Positions 1 to 10,960 are shown, counted from the stretch's first letter. The stretch: 64,000 nucleotides of DNA from Agrobacterium vitis (GCF_013426735.1 NZ_AP023272.1:513501-577500), one strand, 5' to 3'. A program made the numbers and translations. The notes: generated from the sequence alone by a model not told the origin.

Positions 1-38
1 AAAAGGGAAGATGAGGCGCCACCTCTCTTCCCTTTTTT
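1..38 (+). terminator. Rho-independent terminator at the window edge
   Basis: The two arms AAAGGGAAGA and TCTTCCCTTT enclose an inner GAGG/CCTC stem, and a T tract follows. It ends a + strand transcript that begins left of the window. In rhizobia the gene before this GNAT pair is usually rpmA, but that is inference. Confidence 0.7.
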
Positions 39-62
39 CTTACCTCCAAAGGAGACTGAACC

Positions 63-695
63 ATGGAACGCTTATTACTGAGGGAGGACCAATTACGGTC
101 ACCCGACGATCGGCTGAGGCCGGATCGGTTAAGGCAAAGTTGCCCCGTCCTCTTATCGCAGCGGCTGGTTATGCGCGCTCCGCATGTAGAAGACATTGAC
201 GCCCTTACCCATCTCGCCAATAACGCCGCCGTTGCGACCATGGTGTCGCGCATGCCACATCCTTACACGGCAGCCGATGCCGCCGATTTTGTGCGACGTT
301 CCAATCTCGGCGAGATCGGTAAATGCGTCTATGCGATCACAAAAGGCGAAAACGGCGAATTTCTCGGGTGCTGCGCGCTCGAGCCGCATACGGATCTGGA
401 GACGCTTGAAATCGGCTATTGGCTGGGCGAACCCTATTGGAATAACGGCTATGCGACGGAAGCCGCCCATGCCCTGATCGATATGGCCTTCCGGACCCGT
501 GATATCGTCTTTATCGATGCTCGTTGCCGCGTCACCAATGTCGCGGCGCGCCGCGTCATCCAGAAATGCGGCTTCCAGTTCCAGGGGTCCGGCATGGTCG
601 GCCATCTGGCTGCCCGTGGCATGGTGCCGGTGGAATGGTACCGGCTGGATCGTAAGACCTGGATGTCGCTGAAGAGCTGGGGGGAGATGCGGTGA
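63..695 (+). CDS. GNAT family N-acetyltransferase (RimJ/RimL-like)
   Basis: 210 aa. The body (about residues 35-195) reads as an acetyl-CoA-dependent GNAT fold of the RimJ/RimL type: an N-terminal strand RLVMRAP, a central EIGYWLGEPYWNNGYATEA block, which is the acetyl-CoA-binding A motif region, and a C-terminal NVAARRVIQKCGF helix. The substrate cannot be told; relatives acetylate ribosomal protein N termini or small amines. AAAGGAG lies 8 bases before the ATG. It is followed directly by a second GNAT gene with overlapping stop and start, so the two are translationally coupled and probably paralogues. The first 30 residues are charged and not part of the fold. Confidence 0.88.
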   Translation: MERLLLREDQLRSPDDRLRPDRLRQSCPVLLSQRLVMRAPHVEDIDALTHLANNAAVATMVSRMPHPYTAADAADFVRRSNLGEIGKCVYAITKGENGEFLGCCALEPHTDLETLEIGYWLGEPYWNNGYATEAAHALIDMAFRTRDIVFIDARCRVTNVAARRVIQKCGFQFQGSGMVGHLAARGMVPVEWYRLDRKTWMSLKSWGEMR

Positions 696-1282
696 TGGCT
701 GCGCTTGAAAAGCCCCGGCTGCAAACGCGGTTCCCCTCGCTTGGGCCTTGCCCGGTGATTGAAACGCCACGATTGGTGCTGCGTCCGCATCGGCTTTCCG
801 ATGCGGACGCCATTGCCGCCTCGCTGAACGACTGGCAGGTGACGCGGATGTTGAGCCGGGTACCGATGCCTTACGACCGGCAGGATGCTTGCGACTGGCT
901 AAATCGCATCAGCGCCGGTGTTATGCCGGATTGGCACCTGGCCATCACCTCGGACGATGACGTTCATATCGGCATGGTTGGCCTGGAGCTGCGCCATGGG
1001 CTTTGGCATCTCGGTTATTGGCTCAATCGCTTCTATTGGGGGCAGGGGTTGATGAGCGAGGCGGCCCAAGCTGCGGTCGAACGGTTCTTCCGGCGCATGC
1101 CGGAGGCGGTGCTGCATTCCGGTGCCTTTGCCGATAATGCCGCCTCCTTGAAGATCCAGGACAAGCTGGGCTTCACCCTGACGCGCTGCGCCGATCTTTA
1201 CAGCCTGTCGCGCAATGCCATGGCACCGCATATTGAAACCCGTCTGACGCAGGACGGGTTTCAGAGAACGAAAGCGTTTTAA
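692..1282 (+). CDS. GNAT family N-acetyltransferase, second of a tandem pair
   Basis: 196 aa, RimJ/RimL-like acetyltransferase. Visible motifs are TPRLVLRPH at about residues 24-33, HLGYWLNRFYWGQGLMSEA at about 109-127 (acetyl-CoA site) and NAASLKIQDKLGF near the C terminus. The start is GTG at 692 or ATG at 695; both are served by the GGGGGAG stretch at 680-686 and both overlap the stop of the upstream GNAT gene, indicating coupled translation. The substrate is unknown. Transcription ends in a strong shared terminator just after the stop. Confidence 0.88.
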   Translation: MMAALEKPRLQTRFPSLGPCPVIETPRLVLRPHRLSDADAIAASLNDWQVTRMLSRVPMPYDRQDACDWLNRISAGVMPDWHLAITSDDDVHIGMVGLELRHGLWHLGYWLNRFYWGQGLMSEAAQAAVERFFRRMPEAVLHSGAFADNAASLKIQDKLGFTLTRCADLYSLSRNAMAPHIETRLTQDGFQRTKAF

Positions 1283-1288
1283 AAACAG

Positions 1289-1318
1289 GGTGCGGCGGCC
1301 GGACAGGGCCGCCGCACC
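1289..1318. terminator. Bidirectional terminator between convergent genes
   Basis: A perfect 12-bp inverted repeat (GGTGCGGCGGCC and its complement) with a 6-base loop sits between the stops of the GNAT gene and the convergent endonuclease-family gene. A run of A before it supplies a T tract for the minus strand; only TT follows on the plus strand. Confidence 0.75.
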
Positions 1319-1319
1319 T

Positions 1320-2180
1320 TCAATCCAAGTCCACCCAGACCGGAAAATGGTCTGAGCCGACCGCATCGGTATCGACGCTTGCCGCTTTCAGGCGATGGGC
1401 CAGTGAACCGCTTAGGAAGCAATAATCGAGATGCATGCGCATATCCGGCTTGCCGACCTCTTCCCAGCTGTAACTGCCAGCATTGAGTTTGCCGAGCCGG
1501 GCCAATGCGTCCAGAGGCGCGTCGGCGCGGGCGGTGCGACCGTAATAAGCATCGATGGTTCCGACCATCTCGCGGTATTCCGGCGATTCCGGCTGCATGT
1601 TGAAATCGCCCATGAGCAGAAAATCCTCCGGCAGCGGCGGTTGCGGCAGGGCAAATTCCTGTCCACCAGTCATCGCGCCGCCTTCCTGGATGAAGTTGAT
1701 GGCGCGGTCCTTCAGGAACCGAATCTGGGCGATGCGCTCGTCCGGTGCCACATGGTCGAGATGGACGGAATAGGCCCGGAGCGCCCCGCCGGGCGCATCG
1801 ATCACCGCTTCGGTGGCGGCGCGCTGATTGTTGAGCTTTTCGAACGTGCGGGTGCGCGGCAACAGCAGCATCCGGTTGGCCAGGATCGGCCAGCGCGACA
1901 GCACCATATTGCCGAATTGGAAGCGCTTATCGACCCGGCGGCCCTTGATCAGCGCCGAGGAGGCGTGCAGGTCGCAGGCGGGTCCATAAACCCAATGGTA
2001 TTCGGGAAAATGGTTGGCAAAAATCTCCGGCAGGTCGGCACCGCCATTGGCGGGATAACCGCGGGTGACTTCCTGGAGGGCGATGACATCGGCACCCTCG
2101 AGGTTTTTGGCGATCCTGATCGGGTCGAATTTGCCGTCCAGGCCGATCCCGTATTGAATATTGTAACTGACGAAACGCAC
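1320..2180 (-). CDS. Endonuclease/exonuclease/phosphatase family protein
   Basis: About 286 aa. It belongs to the metal-dependent EEP fold shared by DNase I, exonuclease III and inositol phosphatases. Motifs in order: FVSYNIQYG near the N terminus, ADVIALQEV carrying the metal-binding Glu, LMGDFNMQPESPEY with the catalytic Asp-Asn pair, and VGSDHFPVWVDLD at the C terminus with the Ser-Asp-His triad. There is no signal peptide from the chosen GTG start at 2180, which has GGAGGT 11 bases upstream; the frame stays open to an ATG at 2249, but that would crowd the divergent obgE promoter. The substrate is not evident; similar rhizobial genes are annotated only by family. Confidence 0.85.
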   Translation of the reverse strand: MRFVSYNIQYGIGLDGKFDPIRIAKNLEGADVIALQEVTRGYPANGGADLPEIFANHFPEYHWVYGPACDLHASSALIKGRRVDKRFQFGNMVLSRWPILANRMLLLPRTRTFEKLNNQRAATEAVIDAPGGALRAYSVHLDHVAPDERIAQIRFLKDRAINFIQEGGAMTGGQEFALPQPPLPEDFLLMGDFNMQPESPEYREMVGTIDAYYGRTARADAPLDALARLGKLNAGSYSWEEVGKPDMRMHLDYCFLSGSLAHRLKAASVDTDAVGSDHFPVWVDLD

Positions 2181-2246
2181 GATACTCTTTGACCTCCGCG
2201 TCAAGCGGCGATAACGATGGCCGCATATATGATATGAGTATCCTGA

Positions 2247-4535
<2,289 letters not shown>

Positions 4536-4543
<8 letters not shown>

Positions 4544-5819
4544 CTCAGTCGCCAAGGCGGATGGTATCGACGCGCTGATGCTGGACATCGGCGCCAAGGC
4601 CAAGGCCGCTGCGCGACCGTTGGCCATTGCCTCGGCTGACCAGAAAAATGCCGCGCTGATGGCGATGAGTGAGGCGATCCTGACCGGGAAAAGCCAGATC
4701 ATCGCCGCTAATGCCATTGATCTCAAGGCTGCGCAAACGGCAGGGCTGGCTGCCTCCTTCATCGACCGGCTCACGCTGAATGACGAGCGGATCACCGCGA
4801 TGGCCAAGGGCCTGCGCGAGGTGGCCGAGCTGAAAGACCCGGTCAGTGAAGTCATCGCGGCCTGGGAGCGCCCGAACGGTTTGAAGATCGAACGGGTCCG
4901 CACGCCGCTTGGCGTGATCGGGGTGATCTATGAGAGCCGTCCGAATGTGACGGCGGATGCAGGGGCACTTTGCCTGAAATCCGGCAATGCCGTGATCCTG
5001 CGCGGCGGTTCGGATTCGGTCAATTCCTCGCGCGCCATTCATGCCTGCCTGGTGGCGGGGCTTGTGGCCGCCGGGCTGCCGGACCATGCCATCCAGCTGG
5101 TGCCGGTCACGGATCGTGCTGCGGTTGGCGCGATGCTGACCGGGCTGAATGGCACGATTGACGTGATCGTGCCGCGTGGTGGCAAGAGCCTGGTGGCGCG
5201 GGTCCAGGCGGATGCGCGGGTGCCGGTTTTTGCCCATCTGGAAGGGCTGTGCCATGTCTATGTTGACGGATCTGCCGATCTCGACATGGCGAAAAGCATT
5301 GTCGTCAACGCCAAGATGCGCCGGACCGGCATTTGCGGCTCGGCGGAAACCCTGTTGGTCGATAGCGCTGCCATCGGCAGCCATTTGATGCCGCTTCTCG
5401 AAGCCCTGACCGAGGCCGGTTGCGAAATTCGTGCATCGGCGACTGTGCTAAAAGTCTTTCCCGGCCTGAAGGCTGCTGTGGACGAAGATTGGCGTACCGA
5501 ATATCTCGATGCGATCATCTCGGTTGCCGTGGTCGATGGCATCGGTGGGGCCATCGACCATATCGCCCGCTATTCTTCCAACCATACCGAGGCGGTGATT
5601 GCCGAAGATCCCGCTGTGGTTGAGCGGTTTTTCAACGAAGTGGATTCAGCCATTCTGTTGCACAATGCCTCAACCCAATTTGCTGATGGCGGCGAATTCG
5701 GCATGGGCGGTGAAATCGGCATTGCCACCGGCAAGATGCATGCGCGCGGGCCGGTTGGCGTCGAGCAGTTGACCTCGTTCAAGTACCGGGTGCATGGCAC
5801 CGGGCAGATCCGGCCCTGA
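4536..5819 (+). CDS. proA: Gamma-glutamyl phosphate reductase
   Basis: 427 aa, the usual family length. Reduces gamma-glutamyl phosphate with NADPH to glutamate semialdehyde, the second step of proline synthesis. It is an aldehyde-dehydrogenase-fold protein: [21 protein letters not shown], the nucleotide-binding LRGGSD, and the catalytic Cys in [15 protein letters not shown] at about residue 265. ATG 4536 is preferred over an in-frame ATG at 4512 because it follows AAGGACGAGG and gives the family's normal N terminus ([10 protein letters not shown]). It overlaps the 3' end of proB by 8 bases. Confidence 0.97.
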
Positions 5820-5820
5820 C

Positions 5821-6450
5821 GTGAGCCATTCCGGGGTCGCGGCACACTATCTGCGCATGCCGCATACCGAGCGCGGCATGGTGGTGGGCCTGTTCGGCGG
5901 ATCGTTCAATCCGCCGCATCAGGGCCATGTGCTGGTGGCGGAGATTGCCCTTCGCCGGTTGGGCCTCGATCAGCTGTGGTGGATGGTGACACCCGGAAAC
6001 CCGCTGAAAAACCACAGTCAGCTGGCACCTTTGGCCGAGCGGCTGGCGCTTTGCGAAGGCTTGGCGCAGGACCCCCGCCTGAAGATCACCGCCTTTGAGG
6101 CGGAGCTGGGGACGAGCTATACCGCCCGCACGCTGGACCATGTTAAGCGGTTGAACCCGCATGTGCATTTCATCTGGATCATGGGTGCGGATAATCTTCG
6201 CTCGTTTCACCATTGGCAGGATTGGCAGAAGATCGCCATGACCTTTCCGATTGCGGTGATTGATCGGCCCGGTGCGACCCTGTCTTATCTGTCATCGAAA
6301 ATGGCGCAGCGGTTTGACTTTGCCCGGGTCGATGAAAGCGATGCCGGTGTGCTGTGGCGCAGGCAGGCACCCGCCTGGACCTTCATTCACGGACCGCGTT
6401 CAATGCTCAGTTCGACGGCGCTTCGCACAGGGCCTGTCTTGAAAGATTAA
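5821..6450 (+). CDS. nadD: Nicotinate-nucleotide adenylyltransferase
   Basis: About 209 aa. Transfers AMP from ATP to nicotinate mononucleotide, giving deamido-NAD. The nucleotidyltransferase signature GLFGGSFNPPHQGH is near residue 23, followed by WWMVTPGNPLK and IWIMGADNLRSFHHW, all diagnostic of NadD; the ISSTxLR-like SSTALR ends the protein. The start is uncertain: GTG 5821 one base after the proA stop, or ATG 5857, neither with a good SD. Tight spacing suggests transcription with proA. An rsfS gene follows, as in many bacteria. Confidence 0.93.
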   Translation: MSHSGVAAHYLRMPHTERGMVVGLFGGSFNPPHQGHVLVAEIALRRLGLDQLWWMVTPGNPLKNHSQLAPLAERLALCEGLAQDPRLKITAFEAELGTSYTARTLDHVKRLNPHVHFIWIMGADNLRSFHHWQDWQKIAMTFPIAVIDRPGATLSYLSSKMAQRFDFARVDESDAGVLWRRQAPAWTFIHGPRSMLSSTALRTGPVLKD

Positions 6451-6536
6451 CTATTCAGTGCCACCTTATTCTTGGCTCAGCGGCAATGGGTGCCTCTGAG
6501 TCGTTTTCGTGCTGTTACCGACGGAAAGGACAAACT

Positions 6537-6950
6537 CTGACAACAGTACACACCAAGGGCCGCGCCACTGTCGCGATCCCGCAAAGCCCGGAACGTGGCG
6601 TCGATGCCGCAGCCCGCGCGCTTGAGCTGGTCCTCACAAGCCTTGAGGACTCGAAAGCAGAAGATATCGTCTCTATCGACATTGCCGGAAAATCGGCGCT
6701 GGGCGACTACATGGTGGTCGTGTCCGGTCGCTCGTCCCGTCACGTCGTGGCGATCTGCGAACATCTCGTCTCCGATCTGAAGGATGAAGGCTTCGGCGCA
6801 CCGCGCGTCGAAGGTCTTGAGACCGGCGATTGGGTGCTGATCGACGCCGGAGACATTATTATACATGTCTTCCGCCCCGAAATCCGCGAGTTCTATAACA
6901 TCGAAAAGATGTGGGCCGCACCGGATATCGAGGAAAGCCGACTGCACTAA
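6537..6950 (+). CDS. rsfS: Ribosome silencing factor RsfS
   Basis: About 137 aa with the start chosen here. Binds ribosomal protein L14 and blocks subunit joining in slow growth. The DUF143/RsfS core covers LTSLEDSKAEDIVSIDI, ALGDYMVVVSGRSSRHV, LETGDWVLIDAGDIIIHVF and the conserved REFYNIEKMW end. No ATG, GTG or TTG lies where homologues begin (MTTVH...). A CTG at 6537 does, and GGAAAGGA stands 6 bases before it, so a CTG start is proposed. The alternative is ATG 6486, which would add 17 residues not typical of the family. Confidence 0.88.
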   Translation: MTTVHTKGRATVAIPQSPERGVDAAARALELVLTSLEDSKAEDIVSIDIAGKSALGDYMVVVSGRSSRHVVAICEHLVSDLKDEGFGAPRVEGLETGDWVLIDAGDIIIHVFRPEIREFYNIEKMWAAPDIEESRLH

Positions 6951-7113
6951 CCCTCACAGGCGGTATATTTGCCGGTCTGGAGATGGTATCGAGCCCGATA
7001 AAGGCAATGATCGTCGCGTGTTTTCGACGGGATGATCCTTGTCTGCCAAGAAAGCGAGCGGGTTTCCGTTCAGTTGGTGTTGGTTTTGCGGATCGAACCC
7101 TCAAGAGGATGGG

Positions 7114-7596
7114 ATGCGGATAGGCATTGTTGCCGTTGGCCGGTTGAAAGCCGGGCCAGAGAAAGATCTTGTGTCACGCTATCTGGACCGGTTTGCCAAG
7201 GCCGGTCCCGCGAGCGGGCTGGAATTTTCTCGTGTCAACGAGCTGCCGGAAAGCAGAGCCTCGAATTCCGCCACCCGCAAGCGGGAAGAGGCGGTGCAGA
7301 TCGAAAAATCCATGCCGGACAATCCTCTTGTCGTGGCGTTGGATGAGCGCGGCAAAAGCTGGGACAGCCAGGAATTCGCAACCTATGTCGGCGACCACAA
7401 GGATCGCGGTCGTCGTGACATGGTGATCGTTATCGGTGGGGCCGATGGGCTGGACCCGGATTTCCGCGACCGGGCCGATCTGGTGCTGAATCTTGGAAAG
7501 ATGACCTGGCCGCATCAGCTGGTGCGGATTATGCTGGCCGAACAGCTCTACCGTGCCGTTACCATTCTCTCTGGCCATCCCTACCATCGGTCCTGA
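7114..7596 (+). CDS. rlmH: 23S rRNA (pseudouridine1915-N3)-methyltransferase
   Basis: 160 aa, the family length. A SPOUT-class enzyme that uses S-adenosylmethionine to methylate pseudouridine 1915 in helix 69 of 23S rRNA. It starts MRIGIVAVGRLKAGPE; the SAM-binding knot contains VALDERGKSWDS, VIVIGGADGLDP and the closing MTWPHQLVRIMLAEQLYRA. ATG 7114 follows AAGAGGA; an upstream in-frame ATG at 7039 would add 25 unrelated residues. A 163-base gap with no recognisable feature separates it from rsfS. The usual rhizobial downstream neighbours (an M23 peptidase and ctpA) are not here. Confidence 0.97.
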   Translation: MRIGIVAVGRLKAGPEKDLVSRYLDRFAKAGPASGLEFSRVNELPESRASNSATRKREEAVQIEKSMPDNPLVVALDERGKSWDSQEFATYVGDHKDRGRRDMVIVIGGADGLDPDFRDRADLVLNLGKMTWPHQLVRIMLAEQLYRAVTILSGHPYHRS

Positions 7597-7645
7597 CGCA
7601 TTTCATGCGCATAAAACAACTTCCCTGTGATCGGTATGTTTTTTC

Positions 7646-7675
7646 TTGACAGATAGCCTCTTGTTTAGCCATAAA
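7646..7675 (+). promoter_or_regulatory. Candidate sigma-70 promoter for bfd
   Basis: A perfect -35 hexamer TTGACA at 7646-7651 is followed after 17-18 bases by CCATAA/CATAAA. It sits about 43 bases before the chosen bfd start and is the only good match in the gap. Confidence 0.5.
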
Positions 7676-7717
7676 ACGAGAGAGTAGATGTCATGTTTGT
7701 TTGACGGGCTGAAACCG

Positions 7718-8029
7718 ATGCTGGTGTGCAGTTGCAATTTCATTACCGAGAAAGAGATCCGCGACACGATCACGGAATTTCTTGAGCAGGACTGTTGGCA
7801 GTTGATCGTGCCTGCAAAGGTTTATCACGCCATGGAAAAGCGTGGTCGCTGTTGTGGGTGCTTCCCGAATGTCGTGGATATCATCGTTTCGACAACCCAG
7901 GCCTTTCACGCTCAGCGCAACAGCGATGGCGAAAACCTGGTGAATTTCATGGAGCGCCTGAAGCGTTTCCAGGAAGAGCAGAAGAACGAACTCATCGAAC
8001 GCCGCAATCGCATCAGCCGGACGGCCTAA
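7718..8029 (+). CDS. bfd: Bacterioferritin-associated ferredoxin-like (2Fe-2S) protein
   Basis: 103 aa from ATG 7718 (the frame is open from 7688). The N-terminal half is a BFD/(2Fe-2S)-binding domain: the CSC pair at residues 4-6 and the CCGC motif near 41-44 supply the four cluster cysteines, with ITEKEIRDTI between. In characterised systems Bfd docks on bacterioferritin and reduces its ferric core to release iron. The C-terminal 40 residues are a charged helix (MERLKRFQEEQKNEL). Bacterioferritin lies 450 bases downstream on the same strand, which supports the assignment. It probably has its own promoter. Confidence 0.9.
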   Translation: MLVCSCNFITEKEIRDTITEFLEQDCWQLIVPAKVYHAMEKRGRCCGCFPNVVDIIVSTTQAFHAQRNSDGENLVNFMERLKRFQEEQKNELIERRNRISRTA

Positions 8030-8057
8030 CGGGCGTCTGATATGGGGGCGGACCTAT

Positions 8058-8162
8058 TGCATAATTTCCTACTGAAATCGGAATTGATTTAAGACATTAT
8101 CGAGCAGATATAAAGAGCGACATTGAGCCTTTGTGCGCCATATATGGCGCAAGGGGCTGTAG
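8058..8162 (+). repeat. Double-palindrome intergenic repeat, copy A
   Basis: An AT-rich imperfect palindrome (TGCATAATTTCCT...) is joined by GCAGATATAAAGAGCGAC to a second palindrome around TTTGTGCGCCATATATGGCGCAA and ends in GCTGTAG. The same architecture recurs at 12336-12438 (reverse orientation) and 21555-21659. Confidence 0.75.
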
Positions 8163-8207
8163 TTATTGCCCCAATTAACCTCGTTGCAGCGTGAACCTTG
8201 CCTTTTC

Positions 8208-8232
8208 AACCCCGCTTCGCGCGGGGTTTTTC
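8208..8232 (+). terminator. Rho-independent terminator downstream of bfd
   Basis: The stem AACCCCGC/GCGGGGTT with a TTCGC loop is followed by TTTTTCG. It lies 180 bases after the bfd stop, beyond repeat copy A. Confidence 0.8.
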
Positions 8233-8285
8233 GTTTCTACGTAACGCGTGACCGGTTCGGTGGAATCTGGGCTTTCTTCAATCTT

Positions 8286-8302
8286 TTTGGAATCATTCTA
8301 AG
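8286..8302 (+). promoter_or_regulatory. Irr-type iron control element (ICE box)
   Basis: TTTGGAATCATTCTAAG matches the rhizobial ICE consensus TTTAGAATNATTCTAAA at all but two positions and is nearly palindromic. Irr is known to bind such sites, repressing iron-storage genes in low iron. The site lies 170 bases before bfr, with a TTGACG -35-like hexamer 13 bases further on, so it probably controls bfr. Confidence 0.6.
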
Positions 8303-8474
8303 ATAGCGCTCGACTTGACGGTACAATCCTGCTTTTATCACGACATTACCGGTGCAAATCGCAAGAGCGAGGCGCAGTGGATTGTAATCTATCAGACTGC
8401 ATGGATAATTCTGGTGATCATCCAAGATCTCGGCAATTATTTGTGCCGGTCACTGTCAAAATAGGGGTCCTGTT

Positions 8475-8960
8475 ATGAAGGGCGATGCAAAAGTTATTGA
8501 ACGTTTGAACCAGGCTTTGTTTCTGGAGCTGGGTGCCGTCAATCAGTATTGGCTGCACTACCGTCTTCTTGAAGATTGGGGCTATACCAAGCTTGCAAAG
8601 AAGGAACGGGCGGAATCCATCGAAGAAATGCAGCATGCCGACAAGCTGGTCGAGCGGATCATTTTCCTGGAAGGCCACCCCAATCTTCAGACGCTGGCGC
8701 CTTTGCGCATTGGCCAGACGGTCAAGGAAGTGCTGGAGGCCGATCTGGCTGGCGAATACGAAGCTCGCACGGCTTACAAGGAATCCCGCGACATCTGTTA
8801 TCAGGCTGGTGACTACGTCACCATGAAGCTGTTCGAACAGCTGCTGATGGATGAGGAAGGCCATATCGACTTCCTCGAAACCCAGCTCGAGCTGTTCTCC
8901 AAGCTTGGCGCCGAAAAATACGGCCAGCTCAACGCTGATTCCGCCGACGCTTCGGAATAA
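8475..8960 (+). CDS. bfr: Bacterioferritin
   Basis: 161 aa, full length. Forms a 24-subunit heme-containing shell that oxidises and stores iron. Ferroxidase ligands are in the expected places: Glu18 (LFLELG), Glu51 and His54 (EEMQHAD), then a Glu in LAGEYEA and Glu/His in [13 protein letters not shown]. Met52, the heme axial ligand, is present, which separates it from ferritin. ATG 8475 has AGGGG upstream. The AT-rich leader with an Irr-type box suggests iron control. bfd upstream is its likely redox partner. It ends at a strong bidirectional terminator facing htpG. Confidence 0.97.
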   Translation: MKGDAKVIERLNQALFLELGAVNQYWLHYRLLEDWGYTKLAKKERAESIEEMQHADKLVERIIFLEGHPNLQTLAPLRIGQTVKEVLEADLAGEYEARTAYKESRDICYQAGDYVTMKLFEQLLMDEEGHIDFLETQLELFSKLGAEKYGQLNADSADASE

Positions 8961-8972
8961 TCTTCCTTCATC

Positions 8973-9012
8973 AAAAAAGGCCCGGTTTGCAGATGCGAAC
9001 CGGGCCTTTTTT
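8973..9012. terminator. Bidirectional terminator between bfr and htpG
   Basis: AAAAAAGGCCCGGTT and its complement AACCGGGCCTTTTTT form a long GC stem flanked by A and T tracts. It serves both convergent genes. Confidence 0.9.
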
Positions 9013-9028
9013 CGTTATTTCTCACTTA

Positions 9029-10960
9029 TCAGGCGCGAAGCGCCTTTTCGAACAGCCGTCCCATGCGCTCCGCAAAGGCCCGGGCGTCGGCTGGCTTTTC
9101 ACCATCAAGAATACGGGCCTGATCATACAGCAGATGGATCGCATCATTTTGCAGGGCAGGGGCATGTTGAGCGCCCGCCATGGCCTTCACCAGCGCGTGA
9201 TCGGCATTCAGCTCCAGCACCGGCTTGGAGGTCGAGGCAAGCTGGCCTGCTCCGGCCAATATTTTCTCCAGCTGGCGGTCATAACCGCTTTCCGGCGCAA
9301 CGAGGCAGACGGGGCTTTCCGTCAACCGGTCCGAGGCGCGGACATCGGCAACCAGATCTTTCAACTCCTCCTTGGCGAGTGCCAGGAATCCGGCAATATC
9401 CGCCTTTGCCTGGTCATTGCTGTTCGGGTCGTTATCAGCACTGGCGTCGGCCTTGGCGAATTTGGCAAGGTCGGCTGCACCCTGGCTGACGGATTTGAAG
9501 GTCTTGCCCTCAAACTCCGGAGCATTCATCACCCAGAAACTGTCGATCTGGTCAGACAGTAGCAGAACCTCGATGCCACGGGCGCGAAAACCTTCCAGCT
9601 GCGGCGAGACTTTCAGTTGTTCAAGGCTGCTGCCAGCCAGGTAATAAATGCTGTCCTGTTCCGGCTTGAGGTCCTTGATATAGTCGTCAAGGCTACGCTG
9701 GTCGTCGCCTGATGTCGTGGTGCGAAACCGGGCAAGTCCCAACAATTGGCTGCGCCGTTCGAAATCCTCGTAGAGCCCTTCCTTCAACACAGCGCCGAAA
9801 TTCTCCCAGAGCGTCCGATAGGTTTCCGGCTCGTTCTTGCCCAGCTTTTCCAGGGATGTGAGGATGCGATTGGTGACGCCCTTGCGAATGGCCGACAGGA
9901 TCGGGCTTTCCTGGATCATCTCACGCGACACATTCAGCGGCAGGTCGGCGGTATCGACGAGGCCGCGCACGAAGCGCAGGTAACGCGGCAGAAGTTCGGC
10001 ATCGTCGGTGATGAAGACCCGCTTCACATAGAGCTTGATACGGCCTTTGCGGTCGGGATCAAACAGGTCGAAAGGGGGCGTGCCGGGCACGAAGGCAAGG
10101 GCGGTATATTCATGCCGGCCTTCGGCGTGGAAATGCACCGTCAAGGCCGGTTCGTCATATTGACCAGAAATGCCGCGATAAAAATCGGCATAGTCCTCGC
10201 TGCTGATCTCGGATTTCGAGCGGGTCCAGAGTGCAGTGCCTTCGGTGATCCGGGTTGGTTCGTCGCCGGGCTTTTCAACCAGGGTGATCGCAACCGGGAC
10301 ATGGCCTGACTGCTGCTTGACGATTCGCTCGACGCGGGCGCGGGTGGCATAGTCCTTCGCATCCTCCATCAAATGCAGAGTGATACGGGTGCCGCGGGCT
10401 GGCGCGTCGTCGGCATCAATCTCGCTGATGGAATAGCTGCCCTTGCCATCCGAGGTCCAGGCCCAGGCCTGCGTCTCCCCGGCACGGCGGGTTACCACAT
10501 CCACCTTATCCGCCACCATGAAGCAGGAATAGAAGCCGACGCCGAACTGGCCGATCAATTGGGCATCCTCGCCGGTCTTGCCTGCTTCAGCCTTGCTTGC
10601 CTCGATCCGCTCCATGAAGGCACGGGTGCCGGACCGGGCAATCGTCCCCAGCGCTTCGATCAACTCGGCCCGGCTCATGCCGATACCATTGTCTTCGAGA
10701 ATCAATTGCCTGTTATCGGCATCGAGCCGCAGTTGAATGCGGGGATCAGGATCGCTGGTGAGAAGGCCCGGCGTGGTAATCGCCTCATAACGCAGTTTCT
10801 CGCAGGCATCGGCGGCATTAGAGACCAGTTCCCGCAGGAACACATCCTTGTCCGAATAGACCGAATGCACCATCATATGCAGAAGGCGCGCCACATCGGC
10901 TTCGAACACATGTGATTCTGGCGTAGTTTCGCCCGGCTTTTCGGCGGTTTCTGTCGACAT
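9029..10960 (-). CDS. htpG: Molecular chaperone HtpG (Hsp90 family)
   Basis: 643 aa. ATP-dependent dimeric cytosolic chaperone. The N-terminal GHKL ATPase domain shows LRELVSNAADACEKLRYEA, LEDNGIGMSRAEL, the lid region LIGQFGVGFYSCFMVAD and GTRITLHL. The middle domain has YVKRVFITDDAELLPRYLRFVRG and DLPLNVSRE, the latter with the catalytic-loop Arg. The C-terminal dimerisation region ends FEKALRA. The start ATG has GGGAG upstream. It is transcribed divergently from rpoH; a weak heat-shock-type promoter can be drawn about 130 bases upstream. Confidence 0.98.
   Translation of the reverse strand: MSTETAEKPGETTPESHVFEADVARLLHMMVHSVYSDKDVFLRELVSNAADACEKLRYEAITTPGLLTSDPDPRIQLRLDADNRQLILEDNGIGMSRAELIEALGTIARSGTRAFMERIEASKAEAGKTGEDAQLIGQFGVGFYSCFMVADKVDVVTRRAGETQAWAWTSDGKGSYSISEIDADDAPARGTRITLHLMEDAKDYATRARVERIVKQQSGHVPVAITLVEKPGDEPTRITEGTALWTRSKSEISSEDYADFYRGISGQYDEPALTVHFHAEGRHEYTALAFVPGTPPFDLFDPDRKGRIKLYVKRVFITDDAELLPRYLRFVRGLVDTADLPLNVSREMIQESPILSAIRKGVTNRILTSLEKLGKNEPETYRTLWENFGAVLKEGLYEDFERRSQLLGLARFRTTTSGDDQRSLDDYIKDLKPEQDSIYYLAGSSLEQLKVSPQLEGFRARGIEVLLLSDQIDSFWVMNAPEFEGKTFKSVSQGAADLAKFAKADASADNDPNSNDQAKADIAGFLALAKEELKDLVADVRASDRLTESPVCLVAPESGYDRQLEKILAGAGQLASTSKPVLELNADHALVKAMAGAQHAPALQNDAIHLLYDQARILDGEKPADARAFAERMGRLFEKALRA

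Noticed and set aside
8095..8232. A small regulatory RNA ending at the terminator after bfd
   Set aside because: The structured part is the repeat copy A and no promoter is seen between bfd and the terminator; read-through from bfd explains it.
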